A program made the position numbers and the translations under genes. The notes beneath the pieces were generated by a model. The model had not been told where the DNA came from. It was given only the letters and a program-made list of their open reading frames with translations, and searched no databases. A DNA stretch of 64,000 nt from Cystobasidium ongulense (lineage: Eukaryota > Basidiomycota > Cystobasidiomycetes > Cystobasidiales > Cystobasidiaceae): positions 1,090,647 through 1,154,646 of the forward strand of contig BQUP01000002.1 of assembly GCA_022835595.1 (NCBI GenBank). The letters run 5' to 3'. Shown one piece after another: positions 1 through 10,987 of the stretch. Numbering within the stretch: position 1 is the first letter of the stretch; each line of letters starts with the position of its first letter.

Positions 1-1422
1 ATACATTCACCTCCAGCGGAGATTGTTCGATTCAGCTGGGAAGACAGATCTAGCTATGTCGGCATATCCTCGGATGCTTTAGCTGTCGCTACCGATAAAG
101 GCTTCCGATCTGCCAGAGCTAATGTGCCGATTCGCGAAGGAGCCTACTATTTCGAGATAATTATTGAGAAAGGTGCTGGAGATACTAGTGGACCATTGAA
201 AGGAGACTCTTTCGGACCTCACATCAGGTTGGGACTAGCTAGACGCGAAGCCTCGCTCAATGCACCCGCTGGATTCGACGGATACAGCTACGGATTGCGA
301 GACAAGACGGGCGACAAGGTTCACATTTCACAACCAAAGGCCTATGGGGAAGCTTTCGGTACAGGCGACGTTATTGGCGTCTATATCTACCTCCCTCCAC
401 GACCTATACCGTCCATTACAGCGGACCAACCCGAGTATGATAGAGATCCGCCGAACCCAGCTCGTATTGTTCGGAAACGAATACCTATTCGCTACAAAGG
501 ACAGCTGTACTTTGAGCAAATGGAGTATGTTCCCAGCAAAGAGATGGAAGACCTAGCTTTAATGACAAAGGACCCAGCTGCATGGGAAAAGGCCAAGCAA
601 GCGGCTGAAGCTGCACTCAAACAAAAGTCAGCACCTCCTCCAGGACGAAAACGAGCACCTCCACCTCCTATTCCGCCTCCACCTCGTGCACTGCCTCGTT
701 TGAAAGGCTCGAAAATCGCCTTCTTCAAGAATGGTGACTGTCAAGGAGTGGCATTTGAAGATCTTTTCGATTTCCTACCCCTTCGGCAGGTTGCTAAAAA
801 CAAACCGATATCTAGAATGTCGGTAGCTAGTCAGATAGCTGCTGCCAGAGAGAATTATCACGATGATGGATCATTAGGATATTACCCCATGGTATCTGTA
901 TTTGGAGGTGGTGCAGCACGCCTGAATGCCGGTCCTGAATTTAAATTTCAGCCTCCTGAAGACATAGAAAGCTGTTTAGCTGATACATCGACCCATCACC
1001 CTGGAGATTCCATGCCTACGCCATGGAAACCTCTCAGTGAGCGATATAACGAGTTTTTCGAGGAACAACACAGATTAGATTCAATCGAAGAAATAGTCGC
1101 GATAGAAGCGTTCGAAAGGAAGAAGGCGCAAGCTGCCGTGAAATTAGAATATCAGCCTCAACAATCTTCCACCCCTACAATACAGGCCGGAATATTGAGC
1201 GCTTCAACCTCGCCTAGACCAGTCTACAATGAGATGCTCACAGTGGCGGTGAAGCGGAAAACCGGTCTGTCTAATGAGTTCATTCCTACACGCGACTCGA
1301 CGGGCAGTCCTGAAGCCGACAGGCAGGATTTACAGTCAGAGACTGCTTTGCATCAGTACGTGAAACAGGAGGAAGAAGACGTAGATGCGGAAGCTAGTCC
1401 GGATCCAGAGATGGAGGAATAA
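1..1422 (+). CDS. BRE2: Ash2/Bre2-type SPRY protein of the Set1/COMPASS complex (5' truncated)
   Basis: The frame is open from base 1 with no start codon, so the N-terminus lies outside the window; 473 residues are visible before TAA at 1420. The SPRY domain begins near residue 35. The stretch with HIRLGLARR, then GYSYGLRDKTG and GTGDVIGVYIYLP, matches Ash2L/Bre2 (human ASH2L has the equivalent GYDKFSYSWR and GQGDVLGFYINLP). The domain is interrupted by a proline-rich, basic insertion (about residues 205-235) and resumes at SKIAFFKNG...GVAFEDLF. The tail is acidic and low in complexity. By family knowledge this is the Set1/MLL methyltransferase subunit that promotes H3K4 methylation in the nucleus. 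No intron is needed in the visible part. Sure of the family; any PHD/winged-helix part typical of animal Ash2 would be upstream and cannot be judged. Confidence 0.85.
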   Translation: MHSPPAEIVRFSWEDRSSYVGISSDALAVATDKGFRSARANVPIREGAYYFEIIIEKGAGDTSGPLKGDSFGPHIRLGLARREASLNAPAGFDGYSYGLRDKTGDKVHISQPKAYGEAFGTGDVIGVYIYLPPRPIPSITADQPEYDRDPPNPARIVRKRIPIRYKGQLYFEQMEYVPSKEMEDLALMTKDPAAWEKAKQAAEAALKQKSAPPPGRKRAPPPPIPPPPRALPRLKGSKIAFFKNGDCQGVAFEDLFDFLPLRQVAKNKPISRMSVASQIAAARENYHDDGSLGYYPMVSVFGGGAARLNAGPEFKFQPPEDIESCLADTSTHHPGDSMPTPWKPLSERYNEFFEEQHRLDSIEEIVAIEAFERKKAQAAVKLEYQPQQSSTPTIQAGILSASTSPRPVYNEMLTVAVKRKTGLSNEFIPTRDSTGSPEADRQDLQSETALHQYVKQEEEDVDAEASPDPEMEE

Positions 1423-1669
1423 GTAGAAAGTGACTGAAGACTCTGAGTAATTGAAACCATATCATAGGAAACGATTTCTAAGAGTCCAGTTGTAGTGCGA
1501 CCCCAGGCAGTCTTTAAGCAAGCAGATGATGTTGTATTTCACACCAGCAGCAATGAAGTTGTCGTTATGGATTTACGTAGCTGTTATTCGTACGACTCTT
1601 TTTACCAGGAACAGAATATTGACAATCCGCTTATCTTCAACTCGTCACCATTTCTCATAATGATCGTGC

Positions 1670-2995
1670 TTAATGCTCTTTCGAATCATTCACCTCCTTT
1701 ACCTCTGCCGTTTTCTTGCCTGAGCCTAATGTACCTAATAATAGGCCACCTCCAAGAATACCAGCTAATGTCCAGAGACCGGTCGTTTCGTTAGAATGCA
1801 ATGGTCTGTCTTGAAATTTGAATTCTTCTTCAGAGTCTTTCTTCTTGACAGGTTCCGAGATGGGGGCGATCTTAATTCCAGAAGTTTCTTCAAGCAGTGA
1901 TAGTATCATTGATAATTCCTTCTCTGCATTCTCCAAGCTCTTTTTCGCTTTTTTAGGTGCTGATGTTGATTTGATACCTAAATCTGCTAGAAGGTCTTGG
2001 AGAAGGGTATTGGAGTCGGTGGTATCTATTTCTTGACGGGGCTCAGAAGAGCGCGAGTCGGGATCTTCGGTGACCTATGGTATTTGTTCAGGTAGAGGGG
2101 CAACGTCAGCACACAAGTCCTTGATTGAGTGTCCGAAGACAGAGGAAAGAAGAAGAGGACTAACATGGTTTGAACCGCCAGCATGGTGGACGGCGCTTGT
2201 TGAAGCGTCAACTTTGATCCATGACGGGTGGAGAGTGAATGGCTGAGCGCCGGCATCTGCAGAGAGTCGGGTCAGTCAACGAGTACAAGGGTACAAGTTT
2301 ATGATGTGGAAGCACCTACCATGGTCGACCGGGTTCTTATAAGTATGTGGCATTTCAGGAATCATCATCTCGTGTTGACTATCTTGAATTTCTCTTTCAA
2401 TTGAAGGTAGATAGACGGCTCTAGGCATTTCGATAGAACCACCAGGTACTTCATCTGCTTTTTCAGCTACTTGAGCAGCTTCCTCTTTATTTACTAAAAG
2501 ACCAGGCCCAGCAGTGAGCTCATCGCTGTTGGATTGAGCAGCTTGATCGTTGCTAGCCATGGCATCCGCAGCTGCTTGCGCCGCTGGAGCGTGCACTGGT
2601 ATTTCAGCACTTTCAACTACAGTTCCAGTTGCTGTCTTTGTATTCGCTGCTGTTGCTCTGCTGGTAGTTGAGAATGATGATGTTTGGGATGGCGAGATCC
2701 TGCTGCTGCTGCCGCTTGAAGGTGAAGAGCTTGTTGATGCGGGATGACCAAAAGTGCCTTTGGAAACACTATCAACGAGTCTATCTACCAACTCCTTCTT
2801 CTTTCCTTTGGTGCTCAGTCCACGCTCATTGAGCTGCTTCTTGAGCTCGACTACTGTCTTTGACGTAAACTGATCCCGCGAGAGCAAGACTGCAGACATG
2901 AAGCTCCGCTGGGGCACAGCTGGAGAAACGGCAGCATATTGCTGTGCTCTTGCTGCTGATCGCAGGTTCCCGAATGAACGTCTGGCTGCTAGCAT
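1670..2995 (-). CDS. Mitochondrial SAP-domain protein, Aim34-like
   Basis: Predicted exons 2995-2320, 2256-2165 and 2074-1670 (390 residues). Introns are GTAGGT...CTGCAG and GTTAGT...CCATAG; phases agree. The N-terminus (MLAARRSFGNLRSAARAQQ) is Arg/Ala/Ser-rich without acidic residues, as in a mitochondrial presequence. A SAP motif follows near residues 45-75 (TVVELKKQLNERGLSTKGKK, then KELVDRLV). Then comes a Ser/Thr/Ala-rich linker, and near the C-terminus a hydrophobic glycine-rich segment (LWTLAGILGGGLLLGTLG) that could be a membrane anchor. This order, presequence then SAP domain, resembles yeast Aim34, a mitochondrial protein of unknown molecular role. The SAP call is firm; the Aim34 orthology is inference. 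The next gene on the same strand is also an Aim-type mitochondrial protein. Confidence 0.72.
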
Positions 2996-3141
2996 TGTTG
3001 ATAGTGTTGAGGTGATTCCTGCTTGATTCTAAGGCAAAGAAGCAAGTTCGAGGCAGAACGGTGTGTGTTGACATGACATGGACCGATCATCATCATTCTT
3101 TTATCATTAGACAGATATACCAAGCTACAGTCTATGACATG

Positions 3142-4476
3142 CTACAAGTACTTCTCTAGCCCAGACATCACATCAGACTTGAGCTGAAGTTGTCGAGAGT
3201 CAGTGCCGAGGCGTAGACTGCCTTGTGGCGTAGTAAATAGCGAAAGGACCTACCTTTGGCGATATCTCCTTGTCGTTGTCAGCAAAGTATGCTAGAAGCA
3301 TCTGCTTAGATAGAAAGCTGTTTTGAAGAGTGCCCAGTAACTTGCCCTGATAAGCGCATCTTATAAGCCTGGTCTTTCTATCCACTGCATCGTTTGTAGG
3401 ATGCTTCAAGGACTCGTCTATGCTTACCTCGTACTCCAACAACAGAGCACCGTCAGACCCCCTCCTTGTGATAAGCATATATCTTCCTTTTGAGACCTTG
3501 CCACTTGGAAAGAAACCTTTGAAAGCATCTAAATCGTTACCTGCCTTTTCAGCTTGTTCATCTGTCAATTGTCTTAACGATGTTGCTTGTTTCATTCGCG
3601 CTAGCATTGCTCGTACGAAGCCATCTCTAAGGTGCGAGTGGTCTGTATTACGTGTCGGTACTATCGAGAGTGGAGGTGTGGGTTATGTGATACACGTCTG
3701 AAAGAATATGGAAGGTAATAGCTTACCGATTCGGACCGAAACGTCGAACGGTTGGTCTAGTAGATATGAAACGAGAACCTCTCCTTGACCATCGTTGAGA
3801 AGCTGCGGTAGAAGATACTTAGTACCTGTTCTACAGTGTTCAAAGACCCTCGTACCTCTTTGTGACCTTTGATGGCTGTTAGAGCCTTTTGTGAGAAGTA
3901 GGCACCGGCAGAGTAGACCTTGACCCGGAGAAACGAGCTATGCATGCAGACGAGATCAGCATCGTTGATTCTGTTTAGGTTATGGGTGCGAAAGGCTACC
4001 TACACTGTCCTTACACCCAAACCAACGAGCTTCAGTGGTCCACTTGACGAGTCTATCGGAGCTACGAAAGCTGGGAAAGGAATCGAGGTATCTGGGTCGA
4101 CTGCGGGAAGGCAACGCATGTGAGCAACATAGCTGCAGTAAGCGCAAGCAGCCTGTCAAGACAACCCACGGTGTATTGGGGTCTCGTCCAGTGCAGTGTG
4201 CGGAGTGACAGGCTCGTCTGCCAGCGCTGACTGGAGCAGCTGGACCTGGATGCCATTCTGATGCAGCCAGAGGGCTATCGAGGACGCTGCGACTATGCCA
4301 GCGAGTGACGCTGAAGCTGTGCGAGCGGTACAGAATGAGGAGCGTGCAGCATTTGCATTACGGACGGGTCTAAAGGCTTGTCTCGCCAGTCCTGTCCGCA
4401 TGAGCATCTGGACAGTGCTGCGTGAAGCCATTGCAGATATAGATGATGTGATTACACGCGTTTCTCTCCAACCCAA
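3142..4476 (-). CDS. AIM18: Chalcone-isomerase-like mitochondrial protein, Aim18/Aim46 type
   Basis: Six predicted exons: 4476-4170, 4100-4004, 3937-3856, 3802-3727, 3660-3254, 3183-3142 (336 residues). The spliced product reads LVGLGVRTVSFLRVKVYSAG, then a HLRDGF-containing block and a C-terminal SDVMSGLEKYL, all typical of the fungal Aim18/Fmp22 family with a chalcone-isomerase fold. The N-terminus is basic with a hydrophobic stretch (ASLAGIVAASSIALWL), consistent with mitochondrial inner-membrane targeting. In-frame ATGs exist at 4476 and 4431; the second (MASRST) gives a cleaner presequence. Family members in yeast lack known isomerase activity and bind heme, so enzymatic function should not be assumed. 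The fourth exon boundary (53-nt intron at 3803-3855) is chosen because it restores the conserved VSYLLDQPFDVSVRI region. Confidence 0.82.
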
Positions 4477-4669
4477 TCTCTGCCCTGTTATGTGTTGATT
4501 GAGAGTGTCTGCGAATTGGTCGATGCTGCCGGGTGCAGTGAAGGTTATTAATATTCTAGAAAGCTACTCTTGACTATTTCCGTCTTCTTGCTTTTGGCGT
4601 GTGCAGGTTTGACAGAGAGCGACACCTTGAACACTGTCGAGCTAGATTACCGGACTTGCTGGATTAGAT

Positions 4670-7040
4670 ATGAGTCCAAGTACTCCTCGCAGTGGTGAGG
4701 GTGAGGGTGATGATGGTCGGGAGAATGGCCATCCACCTCCATCGGCATCAGATAATCATGCACAGCAACAGCAGGGTGGCGAGAAGACGAACAACGACAA
4801 GGACGACGACGACGAGGGCAGGCTGAACAATGCCGTCAGCGTACTGCAAGGGAGATACAGGTGAGAGGGACTGAAAGCTGTCCGGAGGAAGCTGCTGAGC
4901 CTAGCTTCAACAGAGCCCATCGAAGCCGCAGAGAGGCACTCGGACTGAACCTGCAGATGCCTCAGAAGAGCAGCAGCAAAGGCAAGCAGGCAGCGAGAGA
5001 GGAAGACCACCGTGACAACGACGACGACGCAGGTGCCAGCAAAAACTCACCCTTGTCGCCCAACACGCGCTGGAACGACGCCATATCCTCGGGCGGCCTT
5101 CAGCGCATGAACAGCGAGCAGATGCAGAACAAGAACGACGCACGCTCGAGGTGGCAGAGAACTGGCTTCTATGCCGAGCGTATCACAGGCACCGACGGAA
5201 GACAGAAGAAAGGCGTCCAGGAGGAGGAGGAAGGAGCCTCGTCCCAGTCTAAAGTGCAAGCATTTGCTCCGAACAAGCAGAGTACGCAGTCCTACCATGT
5301 TTCCCACGTGACTTCGGCCACCAGCACCTATATACTGATTAGCGTATGCATGTGCGATTCGCAGTGGAAGCGCAGTACTGGCTTGAGTTGGTGAGTACGA
5401 CCCTAAATTCTACAACTTAGCTTGCAATCTAACCGTAATCACTCTCCAGGTCGACTCAAAGCACAGGGTAGGTTCACACCGCCCAATTCATAAGCAAGTA
5501 TCTTCGCTAAGCTGAGACATTTATATCCGATCTGTCATCTTCAGTACGGAACAAACCTGAAATCCTACCACGATGCATGGAACAAATCCGATACAAAGCA
5601 TAATTTCTTCTATTGGCTAGACAATGGATCAGGTAAAGAATTGGATCTGCCAGATTGTGGACGTGAACAACTAGATAAAGAAAGAGTAACCTACCTTAGT
5701 GCAGAACAAAGGAAAAATTATTTAGTCGATGTAGGTAAAGATGGTTTATTATATTGGCATCGTAATGGTCGTAAATTAGATACTGCTAAAGGTAAATGGG
5801 AAGATTTAGGTAATGGAAGAGGTATAGGTTATAAAGGTGAAAAAGATAATCTACCTCCTCCACCTCAAGATGAAGATGGGCAACAAGGCTCTTCCTCCTC
5901 CTCCTCCTCTTCATCACTGTATTCTTCGAGCGATAGCGAGGCAGAAGCGGATCATCCAAATCAATACAAGCAGAAGCACTACAGGCAAAAGCCCGATAAT
6001 GGCGAATCGAAAACACACTATCTCACATCTCCCAAGGTGGTCATGGATGTTTTATTGAGGAAGACGATAAACAGGTAAGGGAACTAATAAGGGACACTCC
6101 TTGTCCTTACAAACATACTTATCCACCACTTGACTCCTCCCCCTTGCCACAGCAATACCTGGATATACGTCTCGGATACTTCGGGACGATTATTCGTAGG
6201 CATCAAGTCGACAGGCGGATTTCAGCACAGCAGCTTCATGTATGGCGCCACTGTCGCTTCTGCTGGACTTTTAAAAGTGAGTCCATCTGCCACAGCTACC
6301 CTGAACCGAAGCTAACGTGTAACTATGTAATGCCAGGCACAGAACGGCAAGTTGACAAGCTTGTCGCCTCTGAGTGGACACTATCGAGCCGGAACGTAAG
6401 CAGGACTCAGTCTATGTGACCGTTGTTACTCGCACCAACCTAATTTGTATTGTGAAATATGTCTTTGGAAACCCTCAGCGCACACTTCAAGGCCTTCCAC
6501 AAGTCATTACAATCAAGAGGAGTAGATATGTCAAAAGTATCAGTTTCAAAATCATTAATGGTTATTAGAGCTATTGAAAAGTATGGAGCATTCAGTAAGA
6601 AGAAGAGATCATTGAAAAAAAGATTTAGACATAAATTACATTTAGGACCTAATGATGAAGAAGAGAAACAGATTAAAGATCAAAAAAGGAATGAAAACAT
6701 TGAAGAGGAAGCTCGAGAAGATTATCAGCAACAAGATAGCAATGGTCGTAGCGATAAAGAGGGTGGAAAAGATAATAGGCACGGGCTTGTTGATCGTAAT
6801 AACACAGGAGAAGACAAGGGCGACAATGATAGTGTTAGCGATGATGAAACCGGCGCTGTCAAACCAGACATGCATGATGGTATGAAGAAGGAAGATATGA
6901 CGGACAATGAGCGTGCTGAACGTGCTATCGCACTTATTAGAAGCGCCTTCTCTAAGGGTTTAAAGGGCGAGGAGAAGGAAATACTCAAAGATGCTAAGCA
7001 TGATAAGGGCGATGATGAAGGGAAAGATCAAGACAGTTGA
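4670..7040 (+). CDS. IQM-like protein: IQ motif plus conserved plant/fungal IQM domain
   Basis: Eight predicted exons: 4670-4860, 4914-5281, 5365-5390, 5450-5467, 5545-6074, 6153-6276, 6337-6395, 6479-7040 (625 residues). Splicing creates an IQ motif across the first junction (LQGRYRAHRSRRE, about residues 59-71), expected to bind calmodulin. The core has the signature order QYWLELVDSKHRYG, NFFYWLDNGSGKELDL, ERVTYLSAEQRKNYLV, WIYVSDTSGRLFVGIKSTG, FQHSSF and LSPLSGHYRAGT, which matches plant IQM proteins and their fungal relatives. The C-terminus is a long acidic/basic coiled region. Exons 3 and 4 are only 26 and 18 nt but restore the conserved LELV-DSKHR-YG block. The molecular role in fungi is not established. 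The donor at 5282 is the weakest call. Confidence 0.8.
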
Positions 7041-7636
7041 AGACTGAAAAGCTGCAATAACATATTTCGAAGTCTCCCGTTGAGAGATGACTTTCAAGTC
7101 TGTAACTCTCCTGGGCAGAACCTTGATGGCGATACACTTTCGTCCTTTGAGCGTCGTGGTCTCCCTAGCTATTAGTATGGACGTGCATCGACTCTAACGC
7201 CAGTGTCAGATCACATGCACAATTAATCAAGGCAAAGACTTTTTCAACATACGTTTGACAAAAGACCCTACCTCACCGGTCGCAGCTTGAACATTCGGAG
7301 ATGAGGCATTGGGCTATTTCAGTTCGTCAAGCGGGATTACAGCGTTCGCCTCAGCTGCTGTTCCAACATCACTTCTAGCAACTGTCGGAGCAACGGCAGG
7401 GCCAGTTTTCGCTCGAGGCGGGCTTACTTTCGTGGGCATACGCCAGTCCTCTTCGGGGCTCAGCAATGAAGTGACGAGGAAAGGTAGCAAGGAAGAAGCG
7501 AAAGCAAAGTATGGAAAGGAATTTGAAACTGCGATATGGTGCATACTAGCTTATAAGACATGCTGTGTTCCTGCAAAGGCTAGTTTTGTGTATGTAATAC
7601 CCGTTGGGGGCCACATAACTTAGGCATCTTATTGTT
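7041..7636. other. Convergent intergenic region
   Basis: Lies between the 3' ends of the IQM-like gene (+) and the small TM protein gene (-). Open frames of 104 codons (+, from 7309) and 76 codons (-, 7544-7314) overlap each other antisense. Neither has a recognisable domain or convincing splice context, so I assign no gene. It presumably holds both 3' UTRs and terminators. Confidence 0.4.
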
Positions 7637-8194
7637 TTACATGATGTGGCAATATGTGTTCCTCCTCTCTACTCTTGAGTGTGTGTCTCTCTCTCCTCTG
7701 ACTGTACCTCTAGCAATGTGTGCGCCTGGGGCGCGAACTGGATCACCATCGTTCCATCCTCGGATGAGTTGTCGAATTCTTGTCCAACGACTTCTTGTAG
7801 GGTGCGGCGCGCTCGATTCAGCTTCATGTCCATTGCCGAATCTGTTGTCGCTACTGCTAGGCTCCTCAGTGTACCTGCTCCGCTTTAATCTATTCCATAG
7901 CTGGCGGAACGCCACAAAAGGCAACGATAGGATGACCAGCGCAAGTAGCCAGCAGACAGTCCCCAATGTGTACCAGGCTTTGGCAGCGCTACGAGTGGAC
8001 CTCCGAAGCATTCGGTGAGGGATACCGGCGTCAGCCTGGAAGGAAATCGTTGTCGTGGCAGTGGTGATAAGAGGGATGGCATCCGAGGATTGAACATAGG
8101 AAGGGGTTTGCAGAGGTGCCGCACAGACGACTGTCAAGGCACATGCTACGAACACGAATTTCAATGGGTCGAGGTAAGCTGATTTCAGTAACAT
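7637..8194 (-). CDS. Signal-peptide, single-TM protein, copy A of a duplicated pair
   Basis: A 185-residue single-exon product starting at ATG 8194. Residues 1-26 look like a signal peptide (MLLKSAYLDPL...VFVACALTVVCAAP). A short Ser/Thr-rich segment follows, then a transmembrane helix at about 75-96 (YTLGTVCWLLALVILSLPFVAF) and a basic, Arg/Ser-rich tail. I recognise no family. The leader is nearly identical to that of the gene at 11538-12488, while everything downstream differs. A 66-nt intron (8207-8272) in the 5' leader is conserved with the other copy. Inference: a lineage-specific type I membrane protein exposed at the cell surface or secretory pathway. It is divergently arranged with the UNC-45-like gene. 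Confidence 0.65.
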   Translation of the reverse strand: MLLKSAYLDPLKFVFVACALTVVCAAPLQTPSYVQSSDAIPLITTATTTISFQADAGIPHRMLRRSTRSAAKAWYTLGTVCWLLALVILSLPFVAFRQLWNRLKRSRYTEEPSSSDNRFGNGHEAESSAPHPTRSRWTRIRQLIRGWNDGDPVRAPGAHIARGTVRGERDTHSRVERRNTYCHIM

Positions 8195-9040
8195 GGTGGG
8201 AGGCACCTGTAAAAGAACGCTGATAATGTCAGACGACTGGCGTGAAAGTGCATTCGCTTAGCGTAGCCTTACTGCTGCTGTATTTCGCGCTGTGCTGAGG
8301 CTGTTTGTCTAAGGAGCTTGACGAATCCGAAGGGCTTTCGAGGGTTGTGAGGTCTGGACCGTTATTCAATTGATGATTCCTTGTATGAAGGGTAGTGCTT
8401 TGGAGATAAGGTGAAAGGCGCAGCCTTGCTCTCGCTGTCAATTGGTTAGTGAAGGTTGAAGGAAGAGAGTGAAACACGATGGTCATCAGCAGCTTTAGAT
8501 GAGGCCAAAGAGGGCCAGAGAGAGATGAGAGCTCTGCCTCCAGCGGCAGATTTCCGCCGAGCCAGCATCGCCTATAGGTATGCATGGGTGAAGCTCGCAG
8601 CCAGGATGGATGCCGGGTCAAACCAAGTGTCTCTCCAGCAAAGTCTGCAGCGTAAATTCGAGTGTGCAGCCCGTCGAGCAGTAGGTCCATGTTGACGACG
8701 TTGCGGGCTGTCTGGGTGAGCCAGTTGACCAGTGCATGGCCTATGTATGTTTTGAGGGAGCGGTCTGAAGAGCAGAATGCTGCTACTTGATTCACGTTGT
8801 AGCTGACTCGCTGTCGTGGTGCGGACAGAGAAGAGGTATCATATCCTCTTGCCAGCTGTGTGTGCTTGCCTGCGTCGGCCCGATCACCCTTCTGCCAGCT
8901 TACTACCATACCACCTGCTCGAATTCATTACTCGTATGCTCAACATGCGTCGATAACGCCGTGTCGCAGGACTGCACGCGTCCAGCTGCTTGCCATCTCG
9001 CCCGGCGCCTCAAGTCCAAAGCCGGCAGCGCGTTATCGTT
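8195..9040. promoter_or_regulatory. Divergent promoter region, duplicated at 12489-12925
   Basis: Upstream sequence of copy A (-) and of the UNC-45 gene (+). From about 8200 to 8650 it aligns by eye with 12490-12925: shared blocks include GACTGGCGTGAA, TTTCGCxCTGTGCTGA, AGAGATGAGAGC and AAGCTCGCAGCCAGGATG. The 5'-UTR intron of copy A runs from donor 8272 (GTAAGG) to acceptor 8207 (TTTTACAG). A 226-codon antisense open frame at 8909-8229 crosses this conserved non-coding block and is not taken as a gene. Confidence 0.55.
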
Positions 9041-10987
9041 ATGGACACAGCGGACGTTTTGCAGAATGCACTGCAGAACCTAAACATCAAATCGACAAGC
9101 AGTCCACCATTGAACAAACGAGATCTTAAGCTAGCCCTTGAAGCCTTGAGTACACGTGAGAGCGAACGGCGAACTGTTAGTCTTGCATATGCATACTTGG
9201 CATCCGTCCTACTAGGGACTGGAAACAATGACCAATCCGATTCTACAACAAAGACAGAAGCCAGGCAGTACATCAAGTCTCTTCTCGACTCGTGTTTGGC
9301 TGAAACAAGCTTTCCAGAACTCTCAAAAGCGTTCGCCGCATTGACCGCTATACTCGAAGTGGACCAGACTACTTTTGTCAGTTTCATGCAGCAAGATGGC
9401 ATGGAAGACAGGGTAATAGAAGCTGGAGAGATAATATGTGCAGATTACAAGATCGTCGATCCTGTAGAGCACGCTCACGTCAAGAGTCGTTTCGTCTCAT
9501 TCATCAGTCAAGCTGCCGCCCAGGCCACAATTGTAGCGAAGAAGCTTGCTAACCCGGACGGAACAGACTGGTTGTATAGACGCTTAATGGATTCAACAGA
9601 AGAAGTAGCTATACGTGTCGCAGCTGCCGTGGCTTTCATCAAGTTTCAGAGCATCATTGCCCCTCGTGCAAATACAGCTGCGGCAACTTCTCCTATACAG
9701 GCTGCATCTGCCCTACAACCTACGACGCCAGCCCTCTTGAAAGTCTTCAAAGAAGCCGTTCAAGCAGGGGTAGATGACTCTGCTGATAAAATACTGCAAC
9801 TCGGTCTGGAAGGGCTGGGAGTCGCGACGTTAAAACCTTCAATACGAAAGCTCGTCTCGGAAGACAAGGATCTCATTAAGCAGCTACTGCAAATAGCAGT
9901 GCATACCTCACGTCAATTCTCCACAGCCGTCATCTTGAGCAACCTCGTTACGTATCCACGCGAAGAAGACAGTGATGATAAAGTGAAAGCTAGTATTAGG
10001 CGTTACGCCAATCAGGGCGACAATAGAGAGGAAGAGGCGGAAACGAAGGAGGATGTCGAGCAACGCTGCTCGGATATACTACAGGCTGGAATTATGCCGG
10101 TGCTAGTCGCATATACAAAAGCCTCCTCCCCGGCCGTACAAAAGCTGTGTGCCCAGATCCTGCTGGGCCTTGTGGAAGATGCCAAAAACCGAGGTCTCGT
10201 CATTCAGCAAGGAGGCGCGAAAGCTCTATTGGAACTTATATTCAAGTCTTCCATTGCCAAGACACCCGAGTCACCTATGAAAGAAGACTACGTCGCCGTA
10301 CAAGCTCTTGCAAAGCTTTTGATCACTTCCAACCCTCTTCTCGTTCTAGGGCCGACGCCGCAATCGCCTTTCCTAGTTGCTGCAATCAAGCCTTTGTCAG
10401 TTCCGATTACTAGTGATGGATCCACTTTACTACAGCGGTTCGAAAGCCTTATGGCTCTTACGAATATTACCAGCCTTTCTGAAGAACTGCAAGAAAGGCT
10501 CTCATCTGTTCCGACATTCTTGGATAAGCTGGAAGCCATAATAATAGAGAGTGACTCCGCAACAGGCGGGATAATGTGCCGAAGAGCAGCAGTCGAGTTG
10601 CTCTGCAACCTTGCTTCATCCGAAACAACCTTTATTCGCTATACTGCAATTGACAAGGAGAATGACCTTAAAAAAGGTACCTTACCTGGTTCCGTAGCAA
10701 GTCGAGTTAACATACTGCTGGCGCTTTCCGATGCAGAAGACAAATCCACCCGAGAAGCTGCTTTAGGTGCGATGGCGACATTCACCTTGGCCCCAACCGT
10801 AGCACGGTATATCAGTTTGGACGACGCCAGACACCAGCGCGTTCAAGGCCACTTGTTAGGTGAAGGCGACAATCAAGGGATGCAGCTGCGTGCTATAGAA
10901 TGCCTCAAAAATATCGCTCGCGTTTCAGAAGGCAGGAGAGAGCAAATCGAAATGGCTCTGCGGAGCGCCTCGCTAAATGACATATAG
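9041..10987 (+). CDS. SHE4: UNC-45/Cro1/She4-family myosin co-chaperone
   Basis: A single-exon product of 648 residues from ATG 9041; the open frame reaches 8990 but only through a non-ATG codon. The protein is an armadillo-repeat superhelix with UNC-45 signatures: SNLVTYPREEDSDDK, ILLGLVEDAKNRGLVIQQGG, ALAKLLITSNPLLV, and FESLMALTNITSLSEELQ. There is no TPR or Hsp90-binding domain at the N-terminus, as in fungal She4/Rng3 (animal UNC-45 has three TPRs). By family knowledge it folds and stabilises myosin motor heads, supporting actin-based transport, endocytosis and cytokinesis in the cytoplasm. It is the only intronless large gene in this part of the window and sits between the two duplicated TM genes. 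Confidence 0.9.
   Translation: MDTADVLQNALQNLNIKSTSSPPLNKRDLKLALEALSTRESERRTVSLAYAYLASVLLGTGNNDQSDSTTKTEARQYIKSLLDSCLAETSFPELSKAFAALTAILEVDQTTFVSFMQQDGMEDRVIEAGEIICADYKIVDPVEHAHVKSRFVSFISQAAAQATIVAKKLANPDGTDWLYRRLMDSTEEVAIRVAAAVAFIKFQSIIAPRANTAAATSPIQAASALQPTTPALLKVFKEAVQAGVDDSADKILQLGLEGLGVATLKPSIRKLVSEDKDLIKQLLQIAVHTSRQFSTAVILSNLVTYPREEDSDDKVKASIRRYANQGDNREEEAETKEDVEQRCSDILQAGIMPVLVAYTKASSPAVQKLCAQILLGLVEDAKNRGLVIQQGGAKALLELIFKSSIAKTPESPMKEDYVAVQALAKLLITSNPLLVLGPTPQSPFLVAAIKPLSVPITSDGSTLLQRFESLMALTNITSLSEELQERLSSVPTFLDKLEAIIIESDSATGGIMCRRAAVELLCNLASSETTFIRYTAIDKENDLKKGTLPGSVASRVNILLALSDAEDKSTREAALGAMATFTLAPTVARYISLDDARHQRVQGHLLGEGDNQGMQLRAIECLKNIARVSEGRREQIEMALRSASLNDI

Noticed and set aside
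8229-8909. 226-codon open frame on the minus strand
   Set aside because: It crosses the 5'-UTR intron and promoter block conserved with 12489-12925; composition and lack of a domain indicate a chance frame.
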